Origin: Maritalea porphyrae
GTDB taxonomy: Bacteria > Pseudomonadota > Alphaproteobacteria > Rhizobiales > Devosiaceae
NCBI RefSeq assembly: GCF_027213965.1
Contig: NZ_JAPWGX010000006.1
Coordinates: 62,001-126,000, forward strand
Length of the DNA stretch: 64,000 nt
Reading direction: 5' to 3'
A model generated the notes under the pieces. The model saw only the letters and a list, made by a program, of their open reading frames with translations, made no database searches and had not been told where the DNA came from. Made by a program: the position numbers and the translations under genes. Every line of letters starts with the position of its first letter. The first letter of the stretch is position 1. Shown here piece after piece: positions 55,470-63,760 of the stretch.

Positions 55470-57212
55470 TTAAGCAACAGCAAATGGATCATCCATCACA
55501 CCCACAAGGTGGATGAGGAGTTCGCCGTTGTTCGCATCAAGGGCTGCGGTGTGATAACCATCAATCGCATTCTTTGCCGCTGTGATACTACCTGCAGTGC
55601 CATCATAAAGCGCCATTGCAGCTTTGGCGTTATCCACATTGCTCATGCCTTTAATCACGGAATAATAGGCGCCAATGTTGGCCTTGTTGGTGAAGTAATC
55701 CACATCAGTTTGGCTGCCTGTGGCCGCCTTAGCACCGTTGATGATCGCCAACAAGAAGATCGGTTTGCTAACTGCTTCAGTGTTTAGCTGATTGACCCAA
55801 TAGGCAAATCCTTCTGCGTCAGGCGCCCGGCCCAAGAAGTTGTTGTAAACAGCGGTGACAAATCCTTCGGTATCATCAGGGTTCGTATAAAGCGCTTGGG
55901 TTTCGGGCTGAACGTAAAAGCTTTTAGCAATTTGCTCTTTGCCCATGCCTTCACTCAAGCGTGTACCCCAGTAGAACAGACCCTCGGCATCCGGCGCACG
56001 ATTGAAATAGGCGATATACATTTCAATAAAGGCTGAAAGGTCCGCAGATGAAACATTCACCACCCCGTCAAGCACATCCAGATTCACATCCTTAGTGCCA
56101 GTTTGAAAATCAATTTTCTCAACGGCAGTCAGACTGTCAGTGCCTTCTGCCCCTGTCCGGTCTTGTACAGTCGTTACAGCGCCTTTTGTAATGGTCAAAG
56201 AGAACTTTTTCGCTTCGCCAGCATAAATAGCTGTATCTGTTCCAGCACCACCATCAAGCGTATCATTGCCGCCATTACCTGTTAGACCGTTTGCAGCGCT
56301 GTTTCCAATGATCGTATCAGCACCATTGCCGCCAATAGCGTTTTCAATGACAACATTTTGCGCAATGGTGAAACCGCCTTGAATGCCCCCGATCCAAGAG
56401 ACATGTCCCCCAGCGTTCGCGCCTTCCAGCGTTGCAGCACGCAAATCAATGGTCATTGCATCATTTGAACCAGCGCCCGTAATGGTATCTGTGCCGCCAG
56501 TGTCCCAAATGGCATCCCAGCCAGTACCAACCTGATTGGCCGTTGCCAATGTGTAAGTATTGTCGCCGGTTTGCGCATCCCGCGCGCCATAGAGCATCTG
56601 AATGGCAGCAATATCAAATGTCATCGCACCGGCGGCTTCACCAAAACTAGGACCTGTATTTTGCTGACCTTCCCAACCCGCAACATAAGACATGACTGTC
56701 CAGATTTGCTGATTGAGATTATTTGTGCCTTTTTCCTGATCTTGACCAACCGTTACCCCCGGAAACGGCTTACCACTGTGCGGATGATACAAGCCAATCG
56801 CATGTCCGATTTCATGCACCATCGTTGCAAAAGTATTGCCACCAGGCGTGATATTGTCAAAGTTTGTTCCCGTTACGCTGTAGAAAATTGTAGGCGGGTT
56901 CACACCATCTGCGGGCGCGGTTGTTTCGCCCAGCACCGTTTCTGATTCATTGAGTGTTTGAATGAAATCAGCCTGCGCCCGGTCCGTTGTCAATGCAAAA
57001 TCAATGTTGGCCACATTTGACCATTCGGCAAACGCCGCCGCCGCCTGCGTTTTTTCCGCATCACTCCAAGCCCGTGCGCCAGTGTCGTCAAAATAATACT
57101 TTAGGGTTGCGCCCGTTTCCCACTTCACCGGCTTTGGGTTATTTGGTTCTGTCGTCAATCCAGCAACAAAATCATTTGATGGAATTGCATCCACCACCAC
57201 AAAGTTTGCCAT
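55470..57212 (-). CDS. Secreted metzincin (matrixin/serralysin-like) protease with RTX and DUF4214 domains (copy A)
   Basis: 580 residues from the ATG at 57212 (GAGGGG upstream). The catalytic domain (about 25-230) has the zinc motif HEIGHAIGLYHP at 133-144 and the Met-turn VMSY near 172-175. A calcium-binding RTX stretch NGLTGNGGNDTLDGGAGTD (about 305-325) follows, then two tandem DUF4214 repeats (AFIEMYIAYFNRAPDAEGLFYW and AVYNNFLGRAPDAEGFAYW), and the C-terminus VGVMDDPFAVA, possibly a type I secretion signal. There is no N-terminal signal peptide, as expected for RTX proteins. No T1SS genes in the window. It is a paralogue of copy B at 57797-59641. Confidence 0.93.
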   Translation of the reverse strand: MANFVVVDAIPSNDFVAGLTTEPNNPKPVKWETGATLKYYFDDTGARAWSDAEKTQAAAAFAEWSNVANIDFALTTDRAQADFIQTLNESETVLGETTAPADGVNPPTIFYSVTGTNFDNITPGGNTFATMVHEIGHAIGLYHPHSGKPFPGVTVGQDQEKGTNNLNQQIWTVMSYVAGWEGQQNTGPSFGEAAGAMTFDIAAIQMLYGARDAQTGDNTYTLATANQVGTGWDAIWDTGGTDTITGAGSNDAMTIDLRAATLEGANAGGHVSWIGGIQGGFTIAQNVVIENAIGGNGADTIIGNSAANGLTGNGGNDTLDGGAGTDTAIYAGEAKKFSLTITKGAVTTVQDRTGAEGTDSLTAVEKIDFQTGTKDVNLDVLDGVVNVSSADLSAFIEMYIAYFNRAPDAEGLFYWGTRLSEGMGKEQIAKSFYVQPETQALYTNPDDTEGFVTAVYNNFLGRAPDAEGFAYWVNQLNTEAVSKPIFLLAIINGAKAATGSQTDVDYFTNKANIGAYYSVIKGMSNVDNAKAAMALYDGTAGSITAAKNAIDGYHTAALDANNGELLIHLVGVMDDPFAVA

Positions 57213-57323
57213 TGTATTTGTCCCCTCGCAATGCAAAACATGTTAACGACAAATTGGATCAGAAAACCCAAGTTGGCAACTGGTTTGTGGCGCCCTTGGG
57301 TCCATTTGCGTTGGATAGGCATA

Positions 57324-57755
57324 ATGAAGCACCAGCAACGACTTTTACGCATAACCAGAAGTTTTGGCATTGCCCTGGCCATTTACGTCGCCAATTTCAC
57401 CCCCATAAATGCAACGGAACAGCAAATGAATATCTGTGCGGCCCAATCCATTTTGATCGCAAACAACTCCTCACACTGGGTGAGCATTCTTGGGATAAGA
57501 TGGTTAGATGAAGCAAGCAATAGTTGGATCGTTCAGCCGATCAACAATGAATATATCCGCCAAAACAAAACGCTAGACTTGACCGTCACGCCCTGGGGCA
57601 TTGCGGACGTCCAAACCTATTATCAGGTAAAATATAAGTTTCTTCAAAACGAGGATCGAATGGAATGGTCTGAGATTAAAACATCATCTCAGGTCCACGT
57701 GCCAGATTGTCGTGTTGGTGACGAGATAGAAATCAAAATCGTAGATTTGCGCTAG
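57324..57755 (+). CDS. Small secreted protein of unknown family between two proteases
   Basis: 143 residues from the ATG at 57324 (ATAGG upstream); a longer frame reaches 57231. A signal peptide (MKHQQRLLRITRSFGIALAIYVANFTPINA) leaves a mature protein of about 113 residues. It has exactly two Cys (in MNICAAQS and VPDCRVGD) that could form one disulfide, and Trp/Tyr/Val-rich beta-like sequence (HWVSILGIRWLDEAS, DVQTYYQVKYKFLQ). I recognise no family. Position, size and a single disulfide recall the periplasmic inhibitors that accompany serralysins, but there is no visible sequence match to them. Lies between and opposite to two paralogous protease genes. Confidence 0.7.
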   Translation: MKHQQRLLRITRSFGIALAIYVANFTPINATEQQMNICAAQSILIANNSSHWVSILGIRWLDEASNSWIVQPINNEYIRQNKTLDLTVTPWGIADVQTYYQVKYKFLQNEDRMEWSEIKTSSQVHVPDCRVGDEIEIKIVDLR

Positions 57756-57789
57756 CGCTACACCGACAAAGAAAACAATCGGTGCAGCG
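57756..57789. terminator. Hairpin between the small secreted protein gene and protease copy B
   Basis: CGCTACACCGA (57756-57766) pairs with TCGGTGCAGCG (57779-57789), ten of eleven positions, between two convergent stops. No T run. Confidence 0.6.
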
Positions 57790-57796
57790 TCACAAT

Positions 57797-59641
57797 CTAA
57801 ACGGCAAATGGATCGTCCATAACCCCAACAAGATTAATCAAAAACTCGCCATTGTTCGCATTAAGCGCAGATGCGTAATAGCCATCAACAGCGTTCTTGG
57901 CCGCAGCCAAACCCGCATCGCTGCCATCATATAGTGCCATTGCAGCCTTGGCATTGCTCACTTCGCTCATGCCCTTAATGACGGAAAAGTATGCACCAAT
58001 ATTGGCTTTGCCCGTAATGTAGTCCACATCTGCCGGATTGCCTGTTGCAGCCTTTGCGCCATTGATAATGGCCAGCATAAAAATATCGCGTGACACAGAA
58101 CCCGAGTTCAGCTCATCAACCCAATAATTAAAGCCAGCGGTGTCCGGCGCACGGCCCAAGAAGTTATTGTAAACCGACGTCACAAAACCCGTTGTGTCAT
58201 TGGGGTCTGGATAAAGCGCCACCGTTTCAGGTTGCACAAAAAAGCTCTTAGCAATTTGGCTGAGTTCCATCCCATCATTCAAGCGCGTGCCCCAATAAAA
58301 CAGACCCTCTGCATCCGGCGCACGATTGAAATAGGCAATATACATTTCGATAAACACAGTTAGATCCGCAGGTGCAACATTTACCACCCCATCCAACTGA
58401 TCCAGATTGATGTCCTTGCCGCTTGCAAAATCTATATTTTCCACATTTGAAACAAAATCCGTGCCTTCCACGCCCTGACGGTCAGCAATACTAGTGACCC
58501 CTGATTTTGTCAGGCTCAGCGAAAACTGAGATCGCTCACCAGCATATTTGGCCGTGTCTTCTCCAGTGCCGCCGTCAATAACGTCACTGCCGCCGGCCCC
58601 CATTATAATATCATTGCCGGCCCCGGCACGCACGGTTTGTCCCGCACCATTGCCCAACACTGTTTCAGCAAATAACGTGCCGACAAACTCTTCGATGGTC
58701 GTATCGTGATGAATTTGCAGATGAGGAACTTTGTCACTTGTTGTAAGGGCGATCCACTCTTCTAGACTATTGGAATAAACATCAAGCGTTTGTCCCAACC
58801 CAAGGGATAGCCCCTGGCTGAAATCAAACAAAACACTGCTCAATTGCCCAGGCAGTTGCAGAGTTGAGGCGTCAACAATGTCATATCCCGCATTGTCAGC
58901 AAGGACGAATGGAATGGCAATCGGCACATCCCATACTGTTCCAGATTTCCCGGCATCACCCTTTAGATTGAGTTTGTAGGTATTGTTTTCAAAGGTGGGT
59001 TTCGCACCATAAATCTTTAAAAGTGCTTCAATATCGAGCAATCCAAAGAACGTGAAATAGTTATCCACGTCCGGGTCTGTCAAAGCGTCGCTGTACCATG
59101 CACTATTATACGACATGATGCTGAGCATTGTGGTGTCCAGATCACGGTCTAATCGCTCAGCCGCACCAGTGATATAGTCATTTGGATGGCTCAACCCCAA
59201 GGCATGGCCCAATTCATGCACAATAGTTCCAAGACCGAAATCGCCGATCCGGCCGTTTGACTTCCCACTATCAATGTAAACTTCTTGCTGACCGCCGTAA
59301 GGATAGGTAGCGTATCCACCTGGAATCATATTATGCTTGCCAAACCCAAGCGTCGCCGAAGTTTCGGTAGTTTCTACAAAATCGACATCCAGAAATCCTT
59401 CAAGATAATCTAATATCAATCGAGTAAAACCGCGTTCATATGCAGAGAATCGCTCAAACACAGCGACTTCTCCGGTCGGCACCGATGATGGATCGATACG
59501 GTCATAGTCTTGCGACCAGAAACTGTAAGTAATTGTAGATGAGCTGTGTTTTGCACCACTAATTACGTGTACAACACTTGTATCCAGTACCGTAAGTTTC
59601 TCAGCAGCGGATAAATTGTTCCAAGCGTCGTAATTGGCCAT
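57797..59641 (-). CDS. Secreted metzincin protease with RTX and DUF4214 domains (copy B)
   Basis: 614 residues. The catalytic domain carries HELGHALGLSHP at 142-153 and the Met-turn IMSY near 175-178; its N-terminal third is unlike copy A apart from these motifs. A short RTX stretch (NDIIMGAGGSDVIDGGTGEDTA) precedes two DUF4214 repeats and the end NLVGVMDDPFAV, nearly identical to copy A. Catalytic halves have diverged more than the C-terminal halves. No signal peptide; type I secretion expected, with the exporter encoded elsewhere. Both copies point the same way (minus strand) around the small plus-strand secreted protein. Confidence 0.93.
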   Translation of the reverse strand: MANYDAWNNLSAAEKLTVLDTSVVHVISGAKHSSSTITYSFWSQDYDRIDPSSVPTGEVAVFERFSAYERGFTRLILDYLEGFLDVDFVETTETSATLGFGKHNMIPGGYATYPYGGQQEVYIDSGKSNGRIGDFGLGTIVHELGHALGLSHPNDYITGAAERLDRDLDTTMLSIMSYNSAWYSDALTDPDVDNYFTFFGLLDIEALLKIYGAKPTFENNTYKLNLKGDAGKSGTVWDVPIAIPFVLADNAGYDIVDASTLQLPGQLSSVLFDFSQGLSLGLGQTLDVYSNSLEEWIALTTSDKVPHLQIHHDTTIEEFVGTLFAETVLGNGAGQTVRAGAGNDIIMGAGGSDVIDGGTGEDTAKYAGERSQFSLSLTKSGVTSIADRQGVEGTDFVSNVENIDFASGKDINLDQLDGVVNVAPADLTVFIEMYIAYFNRAPDAEGLFYWGTRLNDGMELSQIAKSFFVQPETVALYPDPNDTTGFVTSVYNNFLGRAPDTAGFNYWVDELNSGSVSRDIFMLAIINGAKAATGNPADVDYITGKANIGAYFSVIKGMSEVSNAKAAMALYDGSDAGLAAAKNAVDGYYASALNANNGEFLINLVGVMDDPFAV

Positions 59642-59839
59642 ATGTCTCTCAATAGATTAAATTTTTTGGGTCTAAAATGCTATGACAACCCGGCGAAAGC
59701 TCTTTTATTAGTTTGCAGCTGCAAACCTTCAAGCAAGTCACCTGATCATCAACTGTATAGATCAAATTCTAGTCAAAACAAAAGGCAAAACTGTGACAGT
59801 TTTGCCTGTGCGATTGTGGCGAATAGGGAAATACCTGAA

Positions 59840-60796
59840 CTATTTGGCTTGGCAAACTTGGTTGCGCCCATTTGCTTTGGCTTCATAAAGAGCAGCATCA
59901 GCACGGCTGAGCAATTTGTCGATGCTCTTATCTTCTTCTCGATATTCAGCCACGCCAAAGCTTGCAGTAATGCTGACCAATCGACCATCATCACTTGGAA
60001 TACGCAGCCGCATCATGGTTCGTCTAAATTCATCAACAATGGCGAAGCCATTTTCTTTGGTAACGCCAGGCAATAAAAACAAAAACTCTTCCCCACCAAT
60101 GCGCGCAAACATTGCCGATTTGCAATTGCTGATGGTGGGCACAAAACCATGCGCCAAGCGGGTTATTTCTTTAAGCACCATATCACCCAACGCGTGGCCA
60201 TAGGTGTCATTTACCGATTTGAAATGGTCCACATCAAGCATGGCAATCGTTACGGGGGGGCGCTTTTCCTGCTGTAAATAGCTTTCAGCTTCATAAAACA
60301 CATGGCGCCGATTAAATGCACCCGTTAGCTCGTCCGTAATTGAGAGTTTGCGCAACGACTGTTCGGCTCGTTTTTGCGCGGTAATGTCCTGAAATAGCAC
60401 TTGGATAACCGGGGTACCTTCCCACGGTAAGCGGCTGGCGGTGATTTTGATCAATTTGTCTGGGCCACTGCCACAAGCAATAACGCTTTCAGTTTCCACC
60501 GCTTTCTGCCCCGCTTCAAAAGCAGATTGGAGCAACGAATTGGCTTCCAAAAACTCTGCTTCGCGAATGTAATCGAGAAAATGGCGTCCAACCAATTCAG
60601 ATTTTTGCGCCCGCAGCAACTGACAAGCCTGATCATTGGCGTAAAGAATGCCCTGCTGGGTGTGAAACAATAGTCCAATCGGCATGGCGTCAAGCATCGC
60701 ACCCAACCGCTGTTCGGTATCGAACAGCGATTCTTGCGTTTTAACGATGGTATTGACGTCGTCAATATCATCCGCAAAAAGGTCGAACTCTTCCAT
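59840..60796 (-). CDS. PAS-GGDEF diguanylate cyclase
   Basis: 318 residues. A PAS domain (about 25-145; LGAMLDAMPIGLLFHTQQGILYANDQACQLL, then VIQVLFQDITAQKRAEQ) precedes a GGDEF domain (about 150-315) with DELTGAFNRRHVF, AMLDVDHFKSVNDTYGHALGD and the active-site GGEEF at 234-238. No upstream RxxD inhibition site is evident. Cytoplasmic sensor expected to make c-di-GMP. It is the second c-di-GMP protein of the window, the other being at 33150-34772. Adjacent genes give no target. Confidence 0.95.
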   Translation of the reverse strand: MEEFDLFADDIDDVNTIVKTQESLFDTEQRLGAMLDAMPIGLLFHTQQGILYANDQACQLLRAQKSELVGRHFLDYIREAEFLEANSLLQSAFEAGQKAVETESVIACGSGPDKLIKITASRLPWEGTPVIQVLFQDITAQKRAEQSLRKLSITDELTGAFNRRHVFYEAESYLQQEKRPPVTIAMLDVDHFKSVNDTYGHALGDMVLKEITRLAHGFVPTISNCKSAMFARIGGEEFLFLLPGVTKENGFAIVDEFRRTMMRLRIPSDDGRLVSITASFGVAEYREEDKSIDKLLSRADAALYEAKANGRNQVCQAK

Positions 60797-60920
60797 ATTG
60801 TCTCACATACTCGAACACTTAAGTGGTTTTAAGCCTATTGGATTGAAGTTAAGAAACTCCAATCATTTTGTTTAAGTGTTAACTGACACGTTCTATATGG
60901 ACAAAATCATAGCCCCAAAA

Positions 60921-61574
60921 CTATTTATTGAGGTTTAACAAATCACTAGAATGCAAAATGGCGTCCATGGGCACGTCATGGGGCTGTGGATAAATAGTTT
61001 CTAGCCGCTGTTCCTTAAACCCAACGCCAATTTTGAACGGCTGAACGTCAAATGTCGCTAGGGTGCGGTCATAATATCCACCCCCATGCCCCAAACGATA
61101 CCCCTGCTCGTCAAACCCAACCAACGGCGCAATCACCACATTGGGATGAAAAACCTTTGGGTCAATGGGCTGCAAGATATTCCATATCCCGCGCTCCATC
61201 TTTGCTTCAGGCGTCCAACGCCGAAAGGCAAGCGGCGCAGCACGTATTTCCACCACGGGCAAAACAATGGTTGCACCCGCCCCAATCGCTTCTTCCATGA
61301 AGGGCCGCAAATCCAACTCGCCCTTAAACGGCCAATAGGCAGAAATCACATGATCGGCATTTGGTTTGATCAAATCAAACAATCGCGCGCAAACTATTGC
61401 CCCATGTTCTTGGCGCTCATCATTGCTCATCGCTTGGCGAAACTCAATCAGCCGCTGCCGCTCCGCCTTACGCCAAACCGCAACATCCTTCGCCGCCCCA
61501 GCATCATATTCAACCAGCTCACCGCACCAGTTTTCTTTGAAGCCTTCGAGTAGGCATGTGGGGGATGAGGCCAT
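60921..61574 (-). CDS. fau: 5-Formyltetrahydrofolate cyclo-ligase
   Basis: ATP-dependent conversion of 5-formyl-THF to 5,10-methenyl-THF, a folate salvage step. 217 residues: basic start WRKAERQRLIEFRQAM, VISAYWPFKGELDLRPFM, then ATP/folate site GYRLGHGGGYYDRTLATF and PMDAILHSSD. It begins only eight bases after the zur stop on the same strand, so it may be cotranscribed with znuCB-zur. The N-terminal about 30 residues (MASSPTCLLEGFKENW...) are longer than usual. purU, another formyl-folate enzyme, is 5 kb away. Confidence 0.93.
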   Translation of the reverse strand: MASSPTCLLEGFKENWCGELVEYDAGAAKDVAVWRKAERQRLIEFRQAMSNDERQEHGAIVCARLFDLIKPNADHVISAYWPFKGELDLRPFMEEAIGAGATIVLPVVEIRAAPLAFRRWTPEAKMERGIWNILQPIDPKVFHPNVVIAPLVGFDEQGYRLGHGGGYYDRTLATFDVQPFKIGVGFKEQRLETIYPQPHDVPMDAILHSSDLLNLNK

Positions 61575-61582
61575 GATTTATC

Positions 61583-61978
61583 TCACCCACACCCCTGACA
61601 TAGCCCTCTAATCTCAAGGCTTGTTTTGGTCGTGGTGAAGCTGCGCTCATCAGCCCAAGCCGCTAAGCGAGTTTGCACCACCTCGTCGGAAAACTCGGAA
61701 ACCACGCCGCACTTTTCGCAAATGGCGAAGGCGACGAGGCCAGTTTTGGCGTGGCAATTGGGTTGGGCGCAGGCGACAAAGGAATTCATGCTTTCGAGCC
61801 GGTGCACAAGATCAATTTCTTGCAGTTTTTCAAGCGCGCGATAGATTTGCAGCGGGGCTTTGAGGCCCTGATCGCGCAATTGGTCGAGCAAATCATAGGC
61901 GCTTAACGGGCCCGGTGCAGCGCTCAATTTATCAAACACTAGACTTTGATTTTTCGTGAGTTTTAGATCTTGTGCCAT
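61583..61978 (-). CDS. zur: Zinc uptake regulator Zur (Fur family)
   Basis: 131-residue repressor. A winged-helix N domain (PLSAYDLLDQLRDQGLKAPLQIYRALEKLQEIDLVHRLESMNSFVAC) precedes the dimerisation domain with Cys pairs ICEKCG and LCQGCG (structural zinc) and His/Cys sensor residues around CAQPNCHAK. It binds DNA with zinc and represses uptake genes; the likely operators are the two palindromes between znuC and znuA. Its ATG directly follows the znuB stop. Together with znuC and znuB it forms one minus-strand operon. Confidence 0.95.
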   Translation of the reverse strand: MAQDLKLTKNQSLVFDKLSAAPGPLSAYDLLDQLRDQGLKAPLQIYRALEKLQEIDLVHRLESMNSFVACAQPNCHAKTGLVAFAICEKCGVVSEFSDEVVQTRLAAWADERSFTTTKTSLEIRGLCQGCG

Positions 61979-62791
61979 TTAACTCGCCTTTCGTTTTTTG
62001 CGCCAAATGACGGCGATGGGGCTAAGGCTAAGCAAGAACACAATCAATGCGGCCACCACAATGGAGGGGCCAGACGGTGTGTCATAAGCAAGGCTAAGGT
62101 TTAGCCCACCAATAACTGATATCACCCCAATGAGTGAAGCGATCACTACCATCTGTTCTGGACTTGCAGACAAACGCCGTGCGGCGGCGGCTGGGATGAT
62201 CAAAAGGGCGGTAATCAGCAAAATGCCAACGATTTTCATCGCCACTGCAATCAACACCGCCAAAAATACCATCAACAATATCCGCGCCCGTTGCGGGTGC
62301 ATGCCCTCAGCTTGCGCCAGTTCCACGTTGACCGTGGCCGCTATCAGGGGTCGCCATGCCCATGCAATGCCCACCAAGATTAGTGCGCCAAATCCGTAAA
62401 TCAGGGCAATATCGCCTTTTGACACGGCCAAAATGTCGCCGAACAAAAGCGCCATCAAATCAATCCGAACCCAACTCATGAACCCAACCAGCACCAACCC
62501 CAGAGCAAGTGTTGAGTGAGAAAGGATACCCAAGAGCGCATCAGATGAAAATACCCCGCGCTTTTCCAAAACCAACAACGCGCCGCTTACCAACAAAGCG
62601 GCAGCCACCACCCCGACCATCATATTGATGTTGAGCAACAAGCTGATCGCCACGCCCAACAAGGCGGAATGCGCCATTGTATCGCCGAAATAGGCCATGC
62701 GCCGCCACACAACAAACGCCCCAAGCGGTCCGGTCACCAGCGCAAAACCAATACCGGCCACCATCGCCCGCACAAAAAAATCATCAAGCAT
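61979..62791 (-). CDS. znuB: Zinc ABC transporter permease ZnuB
   Basis: 270 residues from the ATG at 62791 (MLDDFFVRAMVAGIGFALVTGPLGAFVVWRRMAYFGDTMAHSALLGVAI), the family start; the frame continuing upstream to 63007 is the shadow of znuC. About eight or nine hydrophobic helices; the conserved SHSTLALGLVLVGF and GILLITALLIIPAAAARRLS are visible. It forms the membrane channel with ZnuC as ATPase and ZnuA as binding protein. Its start overlaps the end of znuC by eight bases and its stop abuts zur. Confidence 0.96.
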   Translation of the reverse strand: MLDDFFVRAMVAGIGFALVTGPLGAFVVWRRMAYFGDTMAHSALLGVAISLLLNINMMVGVVAAALLVSGALLVLEKRGVFSSDALLGILSHSTLALGLVLVGFMSWVRIDLMALLFGDILAVSKGDIALIYGFGALILVGIAWAWRPLIAATVNVELAQAEGMHPQRARILLMVFLAVLIAVAMKIVGILLITALLIIPAAAARRLSASPEQMVVIASLIGVISVIGGLNLSLAYDTPSGPSIVVAALIVFLLSLSPIAVIWRKKRKAS

Positions 62792-63605
62792 GATCGTGTT
62801 CCTTGTGGCTGTGGGCATGGTCACCGTCGCTATGCTCACAATCATCGCAAATGGTGCCATCCGCATGTTGCACGCGCCCATCGGGCAAATGCGTGTGGTC
62901 ATGTTTATGGTCGTAAATCGCCAATGCGTCCGATGCGCGCGCACCAAACAAACGTTTGTACTCGTCGCTTGCCGCAACGGATTGCGGCGCACCACGACAA
63001 CACACATGTCCGTTTAAACAGATCACCGTGTCCGTTGCCGCCATCACCACATGCAAATCGTGGGAGATCAGCAAAACGCCGCATCCATGATGGTCACGCA
63101 TATGTTGGATCAACTCGTAAAGCGCCACTTCGCCTTGAAAATCGACCCCTTGCACGGGCTCATCCAACACCAAAAGATCAGGTTTGCGCAACATGGCACG
63201 CGCCAATTGCGCCCGCTGCAACTCACCGCCCGATAGTTGGCCAACCTCTGCATCGGCCAAATGCGCAATACCCACTTGGCTTAGGGCCACTTCAATATCT
63301 GCGTGAGCGTGCTTGGCGGTTAAATTCATCAAGCGCTTGACGCTTAGGGGCAACGTCCAATCCAAATTGAACTTTTGCGGCACATAGCTCACCACCAAAT
63401 TATCTGCCCGCTTCACCGTGCCTTCTGTAGGGTCCAGCACCCCCAGCGCGCATTTAACGCTGGTAGATTTGCCCGATCCATTTGGCCCAATCAAAGTTAC
63501 AATTTCGCCGCGCCGCACATTAAAATCCACGCCACGCACCAACCATTTGCCGTCGCGTTCCACGCCGACATTTTTTAGCGAAACCAGCAAATCTTTATTG
63601 GCCAC
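62784..63605 (-). CDS. znuC: Zinc ABC transporter ATP-binding protein ZnuC, with His-rich tail
   Basis: 273 residues if the GTG at 63605 starts it (ANKDLLVSLKNVGVERDGK); a GTG at 63611 is also possible, and a TTG at 63668 begins the longest frame. Walker A IGPNGSGKST, the signature LSGGELQRAQLARAML and Walker B LLVLDEPVQGVD are complete. The last 45 residues are a His/Asp/Cys-rich extension (DHKHDHTHLPDGRV, then DCEHSDGDHAHSHKEHDHA) that probably binds zinc at the cytoplasmic face. Divergent from znuA across the Zur sites; first gene of znuC-znuB-zur. Confidence 0.95.
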   Translation of the reverse strand: MANKDLLVSLKNVGVERDGKWLVRGVDFNVRRGEIVTLIGPNGSGKSTSVKCALGVLDPTEGTVKRADNLVVSYVPQKFNLDWTLPLSVKRLMNLTAKHAHADIEVALSQVGIAHLADAEVGQLSGGELQRAQLARAMLRKPDLLVLDEPVQGVDFQGEVALYELIQHMRDHHGCGVLLISHDLHVVMAATDTVICLNGHVCCRGAPQSVAASDEYKRLFGARASDALAIYDHKHDHTHLPDGRVQHADGTICDDCEHSDGDHAHSHKEHDHA

Positions 63606-63698
63606 CCGCACGGCACCTCTTTTATGGCGCTCAAAACCTCCCTGAAAAAGAAAAGTCAATTGGCGCAATTTTCCCTGTTGTCACTCTCTATGCCATAC

Positions 63699-63711
63699 GT
63701 TATATCATAAC
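63699..63711. promoter_or_regulatory. Zur box 1 (inverted repeat)
   Basis: GTTATATCATAAC, a perfect GTTAT/ATAAC palindrome around ATC, of the alphaproteobacterial Zur type. In the znuC/znuA divergent region. Confidence 0.75.
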
Positions 63712-63720
63712 ACAATCCAT

Positions 63721-63733
63721 GTAATAATATAAC
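63721..63733. promoter_or_regulatory. Zur box 2 (imperfect inverted repeat)
   Basis: GTAATAATATAAC, differing from the box 1 half-site at one position. Centre-to-centre distance to box 1 is 22 bases, two helical turns, so two Zur dimers could bind on the same face. It lies about 28 bases before the znuA ATG. Confidence 0.7.
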
Positions 63734-63760
63734 ATATCAACAACCACATTAGAGACAAAT

